Source: Eulemur rufifrons (Eukaryota > Chordata > Mammalia > Primates > Lemuridae). Taken from it: a DNA stretch of 64,000 bases. Position numbers and translations under genes: made by a program. The DNA is taken from assembly GCF_041146395.1 (NCBI RefSeq), contig NC_091002.1:1482501-1546500 (forward strand). Direction: 5' to 3'. Under the pieces are notes generated by a model that worked only from the letters and a program-made list of their open reading frames with translations, was not told the DNA's origin and made no database searches. Below, piece after piece: positions 36,790-48,989 of this stretch (position 1 is the first letter of the stretch; each line of letters begins with the position of its first letter).

Positions 36790-37895
36790 GGAGAAAATCA
36801 TTTTCCAGAAAACAAATTTGTAGTTCATTGGGGAAAAATAGCATTTTTTATGTGTGCGAATGCTTATAATACCTTCTTCGTTTCCTCACCAAGGATGGGT
36901 CCGGTCCTAGATTATGTCTTCCCTTTTGGGAATGCAGTTCACAGTAAAGCACACTGGGCGTGGTTTCCCTGGAGGCGCAGGTGATGCTGGGCTGGGGCAA
37001 GACCAGTAGCCTTATTCTTGTTGAGACTGTAGATTTTAGATGTTAGAAAAAAGACCAAGCAAGTTTTACTCCCTGGTTTTACTGCTACCTTTTAGCTGAC
37101 TTCCCTTAAGATCTTTTGGACACGTATTAATTCTCTCGTCAGCAGACGTTTATCATGGCCTCCCATGGGCCGGCACCATGCCAGGGGCTACACACAAAGA
37201 AACCTAGAGACTTAACATTTTACAGAAAATGTCGCATGGCTTGTGGGAACCTACTTTCCTCTGTGAAACAGAAGGTAACTGTTCGTCACCGTGTGCAGGG
37301 CACTGGGCTTCCAGAGGTAAATAAGAAGGAAGCTGCTCCCAGCTCCCAGGGCGTGAGGGCACAGTTCTGCAGAGCAAGTCAGGGCCACAACCGTCTTACA
37401 CGTGGCACGTTAGACCCTTTAGTAGCAGTGTGGGCAAGTGCTGTCTGGCTGCGAAGGTGGCATCAGAAGCTGGGAGGGAGGCCCTGCAGAGCTTGGCAGC
37501 AGCAAGTGCAGCGAGTGCCAGCTTTTCACGCGTTCCCCCAGAGCCAGCTCTCCGGTCTCCCTTCATCCGTGGAGGGTGTCAGTTCCATTTCCCATACACC
37601 CACAGCTGCCATCTTAATCGCTCTGCACCCTCCCACCCGCGACTCCCGCCTGCCAGGATTCACCAAGTCCTGACTTTCCTCCTTCGTATTATCGGTCATG
37701 GTCTTCACAGTATCGGTCACGGAAGGACAGTCAGTTTCTCTGGGCCAGGGTCTTGTCACACTAACTGCGCAGGAGAATGCCTGGCGGCCAGGAAATGCTC
37801 AGTAAGTAGCTGGTGAGCTGAGCCCACTGCCCCGCCCTCCGGCCGGCATTCTCACGCAGGCCCTGCTTCCTCCTTCCAGCCTGGCCCAGAGCTTG
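36790..37895. other. ZBTB49 intron, unassigned
   Basis: No recognised repeat over most of the stretch. The 37155-37820 part is G+C-richer with open frames on both strands but no protein resemblance and no conserved-looking splice pattern. Confidence 0.4.
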
Positions 37896-37899
37896 GCCT

Positions 37900-38115
37900 C
37901 TGGAGCCCGTCATTCCGGAATTGAACCCTGCCTGTCAGGGCTTACTGCTCTGACCTTGGCCTAAGCTCTTGGCCCTTCAGTTTCCTTATCTGTAAAACAA
38001 GAATAAATAAGATGACTTACCCCAGTAGAGTGTGTGAGAAATAAGTGGGTTAATAAGAGAACACTTAGAACAGTGCCTGGCACATAGTAAGGACCCAGGA
38101 GACATCATCATTCCC
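37900..38115 (+). mobile_element. MIR SINE
   Basis: AATTGAACCCTGCCTGTCAG, TTTCCTTATCTGTAAAACAA and ACAGTGCCTGGCACATAGTA follow the MIR order. Confidence 0.78.
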
Positions 38116-38204
38116 TGCTGCCATCACCCTTCTCCCGCCTCCTCCTTCCTCACGACTGTATGTCAGTCTTCCTGGGGCACCTCCCTTTCCCCCACCGCCT
38201 TACC

Positions 38205-38760
38205 CCCATTTCATCTTAGCAGCTTTGGTACAGTGGGAAAAGCGTAAGACCTGGATTAATGACCATTGATAGCAATCACAACTTCTCCGGGCCTCGTTTT
38301 TCTCAATCTTTTTTTTTTGTTGTTGTTGTTGTTGTTTTGTTGGGGGTGTTTTGGGGGTTTTTTGTTTGGTTTGAGACAGACTGGAGTGCAGTGACACGAT
38401 CATAGCTCACTGCAACCTCTAATTCCTGGGCTTAAGTGACCCCCCTTCCTCAGCCTCTCCTGAGTAGCTGGGAGTAGCTGGGAGCCGGGACTACAGGCAC
38501 TCTCCACCACGCTGAGCTAATTTTTCTATTTGTTGCGTATACTGGTCTCTCTCTTGCTCGGGCTGGTCTCAAACTCCTAGCCTCAAGAAATCCTCCCACC
38601 TCAGCCTCCCAAAGTGCTAGGATTACAGGCAGGAGCCCCTGTGCCTGGCCGGTTCGTATTTCTAATTCTTAAAATAGGGATAATACTGCTTCATGGGATT
38701 ACATAGAAGATTAAATGAAAAAATAGACATAGGAACCCTGTGTACATTTAAATGTTAACA
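38205..38760 (+). mobile_element. MIR split by a minus-strand Alu
   Basis: MIR sequence (GTACAGTGGGAAAAGCGTAA…GGGCCTCGTTTTTCTCAATC) breaks at about 38310 and resumes at 38653 (CTAATTCTTAAAATAGGGAT). The intervening element is an old antisense Alu (38310-38652: TTTGAGACAGACTGGAGTGC … GGATTACAGGCAGGAGC) with a (GTT)n tail. Confidence 0.8.
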
Positions 38761-38894
38761 ATTTAAGGTCTGTCATTCTCATGCTCAGAACCCTTCTGGA
38801 CGCTCCATTGCTAACCAAGTAAATAAAGTAAAACCAGACATTCAAGCATCCTGCAGTCTACCCCCACCCTCCTCTCCTAGCACTGATGCCTGCC

Positions 38895-39000
38895 GCCCAC
38901 CACAGAGATTCTGATTCCGTGGTCTGCCGTGGGGCTCAAGTATGGGTATTTTTTAAAATACAGCAATTTTGCTGTGTGGCCAAGGTTGAGAACCACTGCT
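38895..39000 (-). mobile_element. MER5-type hAT fragment
   Basis: CACAGAGATTCTGATTCCGT…GGTTGAGAACCACTG is the end of a MER5-type element. Confidence 0.65.
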
Positions 39001-40744
39001 TTGGACCTTGACCTGCACTTACCCTCCTAGATTTCCAAGGGTAGCTTTGTTTGTTATAGAAATCTTTTTTTTTTTCCTATGTTGGTATCTGATTTATTGT
39101 TAGGTTTTTATGACCATAGAGTTTATATTGCTGCTTTATTTTCACAGTGAAGTTATTAAATTTTGGTGAACAAGGAACTGTTTTAAAAACTTCAACAGGT
39201 GTTTATGGCAAGCCTACAGTGTCCATGAGCTCTGGCATGTGCTGAGAAGGGGGACAAAAATGAATATGGCCTTGAGGAGTTTATTATTTAGGGGAAGAAA
39301 AATGTGTAAATGATAAAGTACATTGAAAACGTCAGAAGTGCTGTGACAATATGTATGGGAACAATGTGGGTAAAGAAGAGAGGGTGGTCATTTCTACCTG
39401 AAAGGTGTGTTTGGGGCGGTGTAAGGGCATGAAGTGCTTGAGAGATTGCTCAGGTGAATGCAGGCACTGGATAAGCCTGGAGTCTCTGGTACTGCAGGGC
39501 AAGAGAGCAGTCAGATTGTTTGCATAAGGGTGCTCAGTACATGATGCCTGCTAGCCTGTCCTTCACCTTCACCGTAAGCCAAACATTCTTGCGATGAACT
39601 GGAATAGATGTTTGCAATTACAATGGCCTGGAATGCTCCCACGTAAAAACCTTTACGAGCAAGAATTACTCTTCCGTCCTACTTACTGATAATTTAGTGT
39701 CAGCATTCATAATGAGTCAGCAAGCAGTATGCACATCAGCATAAGAAAGCCAGCATTAGCATTGTCTTAGACTGTGACAACAGAAGCTACATCTGTTAAT
39801 GCAACTCTGGACACTGTGTGTGTCCAGACCTGGCACGTAAGAGTCATGCCATACTGCAGAGTGTGACTGAGTCGCACTCAGGGCTGTGTGTCCTGCGTGG
39901 CATGGGACTTGGACTGTTTGCAGCGCATCCCCAGAAAAACCAAGATAGTGACAGGTCTGGAGTGCCTGTCACCAGAGAAATAGGGGAAAGGAAACACGGC
40001 ATGGTTAGCCGTCTTTGGGGAGAGGAGCAGAGTTGTCTTGTCTCTTCATGGAGGCAGACAGAAACGCTGGGCAGCTGGCACAGAGATGGGCTGTGAGAGG
40101 CAGTGCTCTCCCTGCAGCGCCGGCTCGCGGGGTGTCTGCCCACGTCTGGGGGTGCCAGTGCCTTACGTAGGCAGCAGCACCAATGTGGCGTTCCCAGGGT
40201 GCTGGTGTGCAGAGGTGACAGTGTCACCCATCCGTGGTGAAAAGGCAAAAATAAGGACACTTGAATGAGCTTTCCCTAACCTATTAAATTTTCAGCTCTG
40301 AGGGGATATTTTTCACACTTTTGGTATTAAATTTCATTTTATCAATATAATGATCATTGGTTAGGTCATATCTCTATGTTAATCCTTAGATTTTGTTTTA
40401 AATTTTACTACTTTGCAAAATTCTAAAGTCTTGACACTCCTGAGCTAGATGACTTAAGATCTGAAATCCCTTTTATCTCTGAAGTTTTGGGATTCCCTGA
40501 CTTGTTTTATGTATAAACACTCAGCTGCCATTAAGAGTGCTCATGATAGGGGTAGATGCTGATTTTGTTCGTGTTTAAATACAGATGTTCAAGGACGTAT
40601 CAGAAGGAGTTTATTGTAAAAATAATTCAACCCTGATGTTAATTCTTCTCTAGAGCAGAGTTTTTCTGTCAAAAATTCTGATAACTCCATTTTAATTTAA
40701 AATGGTGTTGACTTGGAAGGAATAGAAATTTCTTTATTGCTAAT
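39001..40744. other. ZBTB49 intron, unassigned
   Basis: No supported gene or named repeat. Weak phrases near 39190-39420 (GAAGGGGGACAAAAATGAAT, ACCTGAAAGGTGTGTTTGGG) resemble the old interspersed-repeat background. Confidence 0.4.
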
Positions 40745-40747
40745 ATC

Positions 40748-41015
40748 TTCAGCACAGGTGTAACAATACAAACTTTGGAGTCGCCAGACAAACCTGAATT
40801 AGTGTGTTCAATCCCAGTTTTATGACCCGAGGCCAGTTACTTACCTCCCAGTCCCGGAGCCTCTGTTGACTTCTCTGTAAAATGTGAATAAAACTGTTTC
40901 ATAAGACATTGTGATGATGAGTTAAATACTCTTTGCAACCACTTAGCAAAGAGCTTCATGTATATAGTAAGCTCTTAACAAATGGTAGCTATCGTATCAT
41001 AATTACCACTTGCTA
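40748..41015 (+). mobile_element. MIR SINE
   Basis: CTTTGGAGTCGCCAGACAAA, AATCCCAGTTTTATGACCCG, TTCTCTGTAAAATGTGAATA and AGTAAGCTCTTAACAAATGG give a nearly full-length MIR. Confidence 0.82.
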
Positions 41016-43281
41016 GAGTTTTTATGGATGCAACCATATATATATTTAGATGATTTCTAAGATGTGGTCTGTGCACTTAGGATATAATTAGTACTAGAGT
41101 ATATCAAAAGTTGACCAAAAATAAAAACACTGACTAAAGCGCTAATAATCTGGGCCCAAGTTTGCTCTGTAATCTGGTGTAAATTATATAAATGTACTGT
41201 TGGATTTTTATCTGAATCATTCCATTAGTTTTATTTAATTTACTTTTATACTATTTATCAAACTAGTATATAGTCCTTTATCTGGGGGAAAGATTATTTT
41301 CATTATATATTTCCAGTATGAAATAGGTAAAGAAACTTTTTAAAGTCTTTTACTACCACTCATTATAATGTTAAGTGGAAAACCATTTGATTATATTTGC
41401 TTTGAAAACAAGTAATTGTTATGCCATTTTTAAAAGAAAAATGCAACATTCATATACTTACCTGGCAGGGAAGATACCATGATCACAAAAAATGCAGCAT
41501 TGCTAAGAATTGACTCAGAATGCATTTCAGTTATAATAAATAGTTTACAAAATAACTTCAAACAGTAGAGATCTAATTTAACAGTTGAGTAGATGGTGCT
41601 ATTCAGATTATTGTATGACTGATCAGCTTTCTGAAATTTGGAAGTGACTGATTTAAAACAGTTAGTGCTGCATTATCTTAACTCTCCAGCGAGCTGTTTC
41701 CTGCAGGGTAAAGTGACCCTCTGTCATGCTGAGTATCCAAAACATGCTAGTTTGTTCATAGAAAGTTGCACAGCCTCAGGTTTCCCCACTAGTAAACCCA
41801 CACAAACCAATACTAGTTTCTGCCCCAACATTGTAACTGAGGCAACTACTTTATTTATCTGAATCTCAATTTTTCATCAAGAAAAGATAATACCAACTCC
41901 CAATGGTAATTTAATAATGCATGTAAAGGCTTAATTGGAATTTCAACAAATGTGTACTGTTGAGTTTGTTGTTTTATTGTTAATAGTCATTCTATTAAAA
42001 TCTGGACATTTTCCACAGTTTTGCCAAATTCTTTCTCTTTGATTATTGAAAATAAACGAGTTTTTCTAAGCCATATTTATCATATTCTTAAATGTAATAT
42101 CTAATTCTGTTTCCCAGAGTCTGATAGACATGATGAATCTTCAGTGTTACAGAATCCACAGGCAACATTTTTTATACTTGTGAGTTTTCACTCACAAGTA
42201 GACATCCAACTCACCTTCAAACCTATAACCATGAACTATCTTTGTATTTTATTTAAAATATAGTTTGCAAATTTAAAAAACCAAATTTGTTATGTTGGTT
42301 GAATAGTGTTCATTCTCGGTTTTGGCTTATCTTGTGCATATGCCTACACGTTATTACCTCTGGGTATGTTAGTTCAATTCATGTTGAGTTTTTTGTTTGT
42401 TTGTTTGTTTGTTTGTTTGCAACAAAACACTATAAAAAATTAAATGTGGGAAATGACAGGTTGAGACTATTAAATTACAGCAATGGAAGATTTGGTTTCC
42501 AAATCATAATTTAAAACATTCGCAAGTAGCTTTTTTAACATCTGAGGCATTTGCAGTTTTAATTCCACTGTACTTTAGTTAATTTAGTATTGATTGCCTG
42601 TTGATTAGTACCTGGAAATCTATTTGATGATCTCTGTTTCATTGTTATTCTTTGCAAAGCCCTGGTATTTTCAGGAACCAGGAACACAAAGGCCCTGCAA
42701 CCAAATGGCTGCTGTGAGTCTCCTGGTTTGCATTTTTGCACAGAGGTAAAAATGACAAACCTGTCCGGCAGAACCAACTGCACTGCCAGAGGAAATACTT
42801 TTTGGAAGTGTCTTCCCTTCTTTATGAACAAAAGCATGTTTTTTTGGAAAGAAACAATACTGAAATAAGCACATACAAGTGTTGTTTTTTTTTTCCAGAT
42901 GATGTTATATAGAGACGGTCCAAATATAATACATAAAGGTCTGTTTAAAATACAGGCTGGAGACCACCAGAGCAGCTTCCGAGGGGTCCCATCTAAGAGG
43001 GAAGCAACACAAAGTGCACACTTGAGCCAGGACACAGCGGGGGCTCAGGTGGAGGACAGGATGAAGACACATCCCCTGTTCAGCAGCTCGCTGGGCAGAG
43101 TTAGAATTTGCCTTTACTTGATCTCCTTGCACATGGCTGCTTTTCAATTGTGTGTATCTAGCCTTCATTTGGAGGCTGGATTGGAACCTGGCTAAATTTG
43201 TCAGTTTTCCTTTTGAATTTAGATAACTTAAAAAAAAACCCTTTCATTATTGGTGTGTTTTTTCTTTTCCTCTTTTTGCAG
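41016..43281. other. ZBTB49 intron, mostly unassigned
   Basis: A/T-rich intronic DNA with a (TTTG)n tract at about 42394-42420. No exon-like segment or recognised repeat was found. A long minus-strand open frame at 42559-43035 has no protein resemblance. Confidence 0.45.
42394..42420. repeat. (TTTG)n microsatellite
   Basis: Six perfect TTTG units (GTTTGTTTGTTTGTTTGTTT…). Confidence 0.9.
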
Positions 43282-43355
43282 GCAGGTAACTTGCAGACTC
43301 ACTTACGTCGGCATTCTGGTGAAAAACCGTACATCTGTGAAATCTGTGGAAAGAG
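43282..43355 (+). CDS. ZBTB49: ZBTB49 exon, zinc finger 2 end and finger 3 start
   Basis: The acceptor is TTTTTGCAG|GCAGG, after a strong pyrimidine tract; the donor is AAGAG|GTGAGT. It encodes [20 protein letters not shown] and ICGK, residues 435-458 plus two bases. Finger 2 is completed with His441 and His445. Confidence 0.96.
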
Positions 43356-44344
43356 GTGAGTGCTGGGCTTGTTCTCTCATGTGTCAGGGCCACTCGTAGG
43401 CTGAGTGTCTGTGGCAGTCGGTGTTCTCTGCGTCTGTGGCTTGTGTGTGAGCCACACATGGGCTCACTCTGCCACAACGGAACACAGGTAAATTCAAACC
43501 CTCTGGCTTTTCATGTGACGCACGAGAGAATAATAAAAAGAAAAGTTAATTAAGAGAAAGAAAATCTAGGACAGGGGTCTTGGGAAGGAAATGAGGTTTT
43601 ACATGAAACAAAATTATTTTATTCTAAATTTCATTCATTTCAAAAATGTCTCCAAAACTAAATTAATGCCCCCAAGGAGATGACTGCCCGATAGGGGAAA
43701 TGGGACTTGCAGCCTGAGTGACTAGACTTCAGGAGAGAAGGTGGCAGAAGGTGCCACGAGCCGTGGATCCATAATGGGCTGTGAGATTTCAGCTGCAGGA
43801 GGGTGGAGCTAAGCCTTGATGGGGGTAGGATTTTGACTGGGCAATAAGAAGCTGATTCTCGAGATGGAATGGAATATGTGGCAGTCTGCGCCTTCTCCGC
43901 AGTGTACTGTAGATGAGGGGCGCGTGTCCCGGGGCACAGGCCGGCGTGTCAGCACTCCTTCCCGCCCCCAGGCTGATCTCCTGGGCATCTATGACTCTGT
44001 CGTCTGATGCTTGTGCTGGAACAGCAGGCGTCAGCCAAGACTACACCAGCCGTGAAGCTGTGTGCGCCCTGGCTACACAGTGTTTATATTCAGTCGTGTA
44101 ATCATTCATTCATTCACCATGTATTAGACACCTGCTGCATGCCAAGTGCTGTGATGGGAACATAAACAGTACAGTCTCTGCCTCTGACAGGTTCATACTG
44201 AAGAGTCCCGGGGGAGGAGATGGGCATGGGGACAATTCGAAGTCACCGTCCTCTACTAAAGTCTGCAGCACCTGCTGTGAGAACAGTAGAGGACGAAGCG
44301 ACTCTCGATTCAGTTTCGGGAAAACAGTTGTCTCTGCTGGTGAT
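43356..44344. other. ZBTB49 intron, with a short MIR piece
   Basis: A MIR-like stretch at about 44105-44170 (TAGACACCTGCTGCATGCCA). The remainder is unassigned. Confidence 0.45.
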
Positions 44345-44359
44345 AGAAAATAAAAAATA

Positions 44360-44698
44360 GGCCGGGCGCGGTGGCTCACGCCTGTAATCCTAGCACTCTG
44401 GGAGGCCGAGGTGGGCGGATCGTTTGAGCTCAGGAGTTCGAGACCAGCCTGAGCAAGAGCGAGACCCCATCTCTACTAAAAACAGAAAGAAATTATACGG
44501 ACAGCTAAAAATATATATAGAAAAAATTAGCCGGGCATGGTGGCGCATGCCTGTAGTCCCAGCTACTCGGGAGGCTGAGACAGGAGGATCACTTGAGCTC
44601 AGGAGTTTGAGGTTGCTGTGAGCCAGGCTGACGCCACGGCACTCACTCTAGCCTGGGCAACAGAGTGAGACTCTGTCTCAAAAAAAAAAAAAAAAAAA
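44360..44698 (+). mobile_element. Alu, strepsirrhine type, young
   Basis: It begins GGCCGGGCGCGGTGGCTCAC with many CpGs intact and contains AAATTATACGGACAGCTAAA and AATATATATAGAAAAAATTAG. The target duplication AGAAAATAAAAAATA at 44345-44359 and 44699-44713 is perfect. It is among the best-preserved Alus in the window. Confidence 0.95.
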
Positions 44699-44989
44699 AG
44701 AAAATAAAAAATAATAAGTAAAAGCTAAAGAGCCTAACGTGTCTCCCTTTCTGCTGTAGCTACATGAACACTGAAAGCCAAGTTCAGGGCCCAGGTATCA
44801 CCTGCTCATTTCAGATGCCTGGTAGCATAGACCTCCTGCTGCCTCAGAGGGTGTCACTTCACTGTCGGCCCCTGAAGGTCTGGTTCTGCACAGTGTTTCA
44901 AATCAGCCTTCTGAATTCCATTTAAGAATAAGGCATGCATTTACAGTCAGGTGTGTGTTCCACACGTTCCTGAGAACATAACGTGCTAT

Positions 44990-45215
44990 TCTGTCAAGTG
45001 TGGTGGAAAGGGAAGAACAGAGATCTCCCCATCTGAGGGCCTGGGTTGGAAATGCTATCTGAGTCAAGTCAGTGACCCTCTCCAAACTTGGTTTCCCATC
45101 TGGAAAATGGGGGTGGAAGTGCCTGCCGGGTGAGGGTGTGGAGCAGTGAAGCGGTGCTGTCTGTTCAGCACCTGTCCTGTCACCTGGCGCACAGCAGCCG
45201 CTCGGTGAATGCTAG
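44990..45215 (+). mobile_element. MIR SINE
   Basis: GGAAATGCTATCTGAGTCAA, TTTCCCATCTGGAAAATGGG and CACCTGGCGCACAGCAGCCG match the MIR order. Confidence 0.7.
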
Positions 45216-45913
45216 TTCCCTGTCTTCACCTGGGTCCCTTGGTTTCTCAGTGTAAGACTCACATGCATGAGTTTCTGTTTTGACTCAGGTAGGCCAGAGA
45301 AGAACCTGTTCTCTGGGGATACTCAGGGCAGGGGAGGGTGAGGATTTTCTAAGAACCTTTATGGCCACACATCTCAGCCCTCGGCACTCTGAGCTGCTAC
45401 TTGCACTTCACCTTATAGTGAAAAGAGTGAGGGCTGTGCCTGCCAGGACCAGGGCAGAAGCCACTCTGGGCTCTCCAGGGGTCCTCCTTGGGCTGGCACC
45501 GCCACGCCGGGGTCTCCCCCAGGCCCGCAGGTGCGCTGGCAGGACTGCGAGGGTGGAAGGGCCTCACTGGCCTCTGAGCTAATGAGACAGACTTTTTTCC
45601 CTCTTACAGCCCCTAAGGTAATGCTAGACCATATAATGTCTGGTCTTGTGCTGTATAAAACTGAGGAAGAGAGTTTAATGAAACCAGTAGAAAAAATGTT
45701 TTAAAAACAAGACACTTGCATCATCTTTTACTTTTCTTAAAAAGGAGAAGGGAAAGGGTTGTTTAAATGTACATTCCAGATGAAATCAGGCCCCTTCTGA
45801 TTCCATTCTGAAGCCATATTGGGAGCAGATCATCTCCTCCTCAGTGACTTGCAGTTATAAAGATCACAGTAATGCAGAAAGGTTCTGAATTGAATTTTCA
45901 AATTACATTCCAG

Positions 45914-45996
45914 GTTTGCAGCCTCTGGCGACGTCCAACGTCACATTATTATTCACTCAGGAGAAAAACCACACTTGTGTGACATCTGTGGCCGAG
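45914..45996 (+). CDS. ZBTB49: ZBTB49 exon, zinc finger 3 end and finger 4 start
   Basis: The acceptor is CATTCCAG|GTTTGC and the donor GCCGAG|GTACAG. It encodes FAASGDVQRHIIIHSGEKPH and LCDICGR, up to residue 486 plus one base. It holds His469 and His473 of finger 3 and the Cys pair of finger 4. Confidence 0.96.
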
Positions 45997-46087
45997 GTAC
46001 AGCTGAGTGTTTTCCTCTTTTTTTTCTTGGAGATTTCTGATTAAAATGTTCTGTCTTTCAGCCTAATACCTGTTCTGGTCTCTCTAG

Positions 46088-46249
46088 GGTTTAGTAACTT
46101 CAGTAATTTGAAGGAGCACAAAAAGACACACACGGCTGATAAAGTCTTCACCTGTGATGAATGTGGAAAGTCTTTTAATATGCAAAGGAAGTTAGTAAAA
46201 CATAGAGTGCGGCACACGGGTGAGCGGCCTTATAGCTGTTCTGCCTGTG
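46088..46249 (+). CDS. ZBTB49: ZBTB49 exon, zinc fingers 4-6
   Basis: The acceptor is GTCTCTCTAG|GGTTT and the donor GCCTGTG|GTAAGT. It encodes the end of finger 4 (FSNFSNLKEHKKTH), all of finger 5 (FTCDECGKSF…KHRVRH) and the Cys pair of finger 6. The linker between fingers 4 and 5 is TADKV rather than TGEKP, as in the human protein from memory. The intron before it is only 91 bases. Confidence 0.97.
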
Positions 46250-47454
46250 GTAAGTTTCTGGCTGTCACCTAGTCACCGTGGTGTGGGGAGGGCCTTGCCC
46301 CGCTCCTTCATTGGCTGATCCAGTGCCTGGGATGAGTCGTTTGTTTTGTCCTGGTGAAGTGAGAGTAATGCTGTTTCTTTACTGCCTCTCAGCTAGTCCT
46401 GCGCTCACGTGTCGGGCATTCACTGCCTCACGTGGAGGTATCAGAAACCGTCCTAGATGCTCCAGATACAAAGATGACTGTGACACAGTCTCAGGCACCA
46501 AGTGCTCATGGTCCAGATGGCAGGGGGGTGGGCAGTTGGCAAATGACAGGAGAGCAGGATGGGTGGCAGCCTCCGCATGGACGATCGCGGTGTGGGGGCT
46601 GCAGGACGGTTTGTCCCACCAGAGCTTTAGGAGCACATATTGGGGTCAGGAGGGTGGGTCTCTGGGGATCAGGCGTCTGTGGAGCAAAGGTCATTTTCAC
46701 GGGCATCAGGGAAGGCGAGCGGCCAGCTGGCAGCCCTTGGCTTCAGGGCACGTGCCGCACAGACGGGCCGGGGGATGGCGACTCGGGGCCAGGTGACCCG
46801 TCCCCCGTGGTAGCAGTGACGGAGCCAGGGTCTGCACGTGCGAGGCCTCTAAGGAGGGCGGTGGGTGTGCCTGTGGCAAGGACACAGTGACGCCCACCGA
46901 GTCGTGAGCACAGCCATGAGCAGAGGGGATTTCTGTGGCCATCTGTTTAGAACAAGCGGGAAGTGCTCCAGGTCCGGCTGTGAAAAGCCTGGAGGAGGAC
47001 ACGGTTCAGAGTGGCTCGTTCTGTCATTGGTGTCTTCAACCAGGCAGGACTTCTGGATAGGACCAGAAGGCAACTTTGTTTTTGTCTCTCCATTTAAATT
47101 GTATACAACTCTCCTGGAGACAGATTTAGGCAACTCCACCATAATCGTTCTGATTACTCTTAGAAAGTAAAATTTCATCACTTTAAATCATGAACATAGT
47201 CTCTAAGCGCTAATTTAGTGTCAGTACCAAGGAATTAGCACAGCTGTGAACCTGATTTAAAGTCAGATTTTCTCCCCACCCCCGTCCTCCCATGGCGAAG
47301 GGGGCCAGGCAGGACCTTCTCCTCCACCCTCTCCCCAGCTCGCTAACCATGGCTTCTGACCATGGCTTCTGACCCTGACAGGAGCAGCTTCAGGGGCACA
47401 GAGGGGAAATAGAGCAGGAGTGTTCTTATGTGACAGGTTCAATTTCTTTAACAC
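46250..47454. other. ZBTB49 intron, unassigned, CpG-rich in part
   Basis: 46420-46900 is G+C-rich, with a scatter of CpGs and open frames on both strands. It resembles decayed repeat sequence (ATACAAAGATGACTGTGACA…) more than an exon. No recognised gene. Confidence 0.4.
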
Positions 47455-47830
47455 TTTGAGACAATATTCCCATACCATAAAATTTACCAATTTAAAGTTG
47501 TCAATTCACTGATTTTTGGTATCTTCACAAAGCTGGGTAATTCTCGCCACAATCTAATTTTAGAACATTTTTATCACCCGCAAAAAGAAACCTCACACCC
47601 ATTAGCAGTCACCCCCCATCCCCACCTGCCAGACCCTGGCGGCCACTGATCTACTTTCTGTCTCTGGACTTGCCTGTTCTGGAGATACATGAATGAACTC
47701 ATACAACATGGGGTCCTTTGTAGCTGTTGTGGACATTCACATACAGTGCTCACATGGATAAGTGTTTTCATTTGCTCGAGGATGTAGACAGGTTCAATTT
47801 TACAACACCTACACATGCTGAGCTTTTCAG
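47455..47830 (-). mobile_element. Old L1 3' end, minus strand
   Basis: ATAAAATTTACCAATTTAAA, TGGTATCTTCACAAAGCTGG, TCTACTTTCTGTCTCTGGAC and GGATAAGTGTTTTCATTTGC give the reverse complement of an L1M-type 3' region. Confidence 0.75.
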
Positions 47831-48254
47831 TGTTTAAAGCTGCTCGCTCTCTCCGGCACTTCAGAGTTCTCAAGACAGCCTTCCCTTCTCTTCCCCTAAG
47901 CACCTCATTGCATCTTCCAAGATGCAGGCATGCGTTTCCCGCCAGCTCTTTTCTTCCCTCTAGCCCTGGATTTTGTGGCATTTTGCTCCAGGGAGACTCT
48001 CTCTCGCCTGATTTGGAGCAGTCCAAGGTGCCCCTTGTCCTGTACGGGGAGCACTGGCCCCCCTGTGTCCTGCTGGATGTGCCCTGCAGGAGGCGGGCGC
48101 CCCTGCACTCTGCCCTCCTCGTGGCTGGGACGCAAGTCAAGCCAAGCTCCTCCCTCGACTTAAGGGATAAAGGAAAGACACCTCCCATACTCTTCTCCCC
48201 TTGTGGGGATGCTACCATGACTAAAACTTATATGTATTAAGGACCCTAAAAATG

Positions 48255-48665
48255 GTCGTCCTGCCTTGCCCAATAATTCTACCATGGAGAATTTATCCTA
48301 AAGAAGCAATGAAAAGAAAGACAAAAACTTCATGCCTGAAGATGTTAGTTGAGCTATGTTATACATCATGTATAGTACAATTAGTTGGAAGCAGCCAGAA
48401 TGTGTAGCAATAAAAGAACAGTTATGAAGCTCGAATCCCCAAGATACCGCATATTTAAGTAAAGGGCACATTACAAAGACAACAAAGGAAATGGTAAAAA
48501 TGCCGTCACGGTAGTGTTCAGTGAAGAATACCGAGCCTGACATTGTGGGCAAAATGTAGACATGAAAACACAGAGGCCAAGGTTACTGTGGTGTGTTGTT
48601 GCTGTGTTGTTTTATATGGAATAAGTGCCCAAAGTTTAATGCTTGCATACCATGTCTAATTTAAT
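48255..48665 (+). mobile_element. Ancient L1 fragment
   Basis: CAATAATTCTACCATGGAGA, ATTTATCCTAAAGAAGCAAT and the later TTTAATTGTTTAAAGGC with an A-run resemble an old L1M4/ME-type ORF2 end. It is strongly diverged. Confidence 0.55.
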
Positions 48666-48989
48666 TGTTTAAAGGCTTTTAAAAAAAAAAAATAGCCCAT
48701 CAATTGCTTGAGTGGGGCCAGATAGCTGAGACTTCACATGTAGGGACATGTGCATAGTTGACAGGTTCCAGGTGTGTATCCATGGAAGTCATGGAGTTAT
48801 TCTCAGGTGGTCCTTTGTATCTACACTATGAACTCTTTAACGTTATGTTTCGAGCTGTCGCTTCTCACCTTTCCTGTTCTAATTGCGGAACTAGATCACT
48901 TACCTTTATCATATTCACAGAAAAAAAGAAAGATGTATGCGTACAAAGGTGTATGTGTAAAAAAGGAGGTGTATGCGTACAATTTTGTT

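Noticed and set aside
42559..43035. 158-codon minus-strand open frame
   Set aside because: No resemblance to any family, no CpG or promoter context, and it lies inside a ZBTB49 intron.
46278..46890. Overlapping plus-strand frames in a CpG-rich intron as an extra ZBTB49 exon
   Set aside because: No acceptor in a compatible phase, and the main exon-exon junction (46249 to 50524) already gives the correct finger.
47574..48218. 214-codon minus-strand open frame in a ZBTB49 intron
   Set aside because: It overlaps an old L1 3' end and shows no known protein or exon structure.
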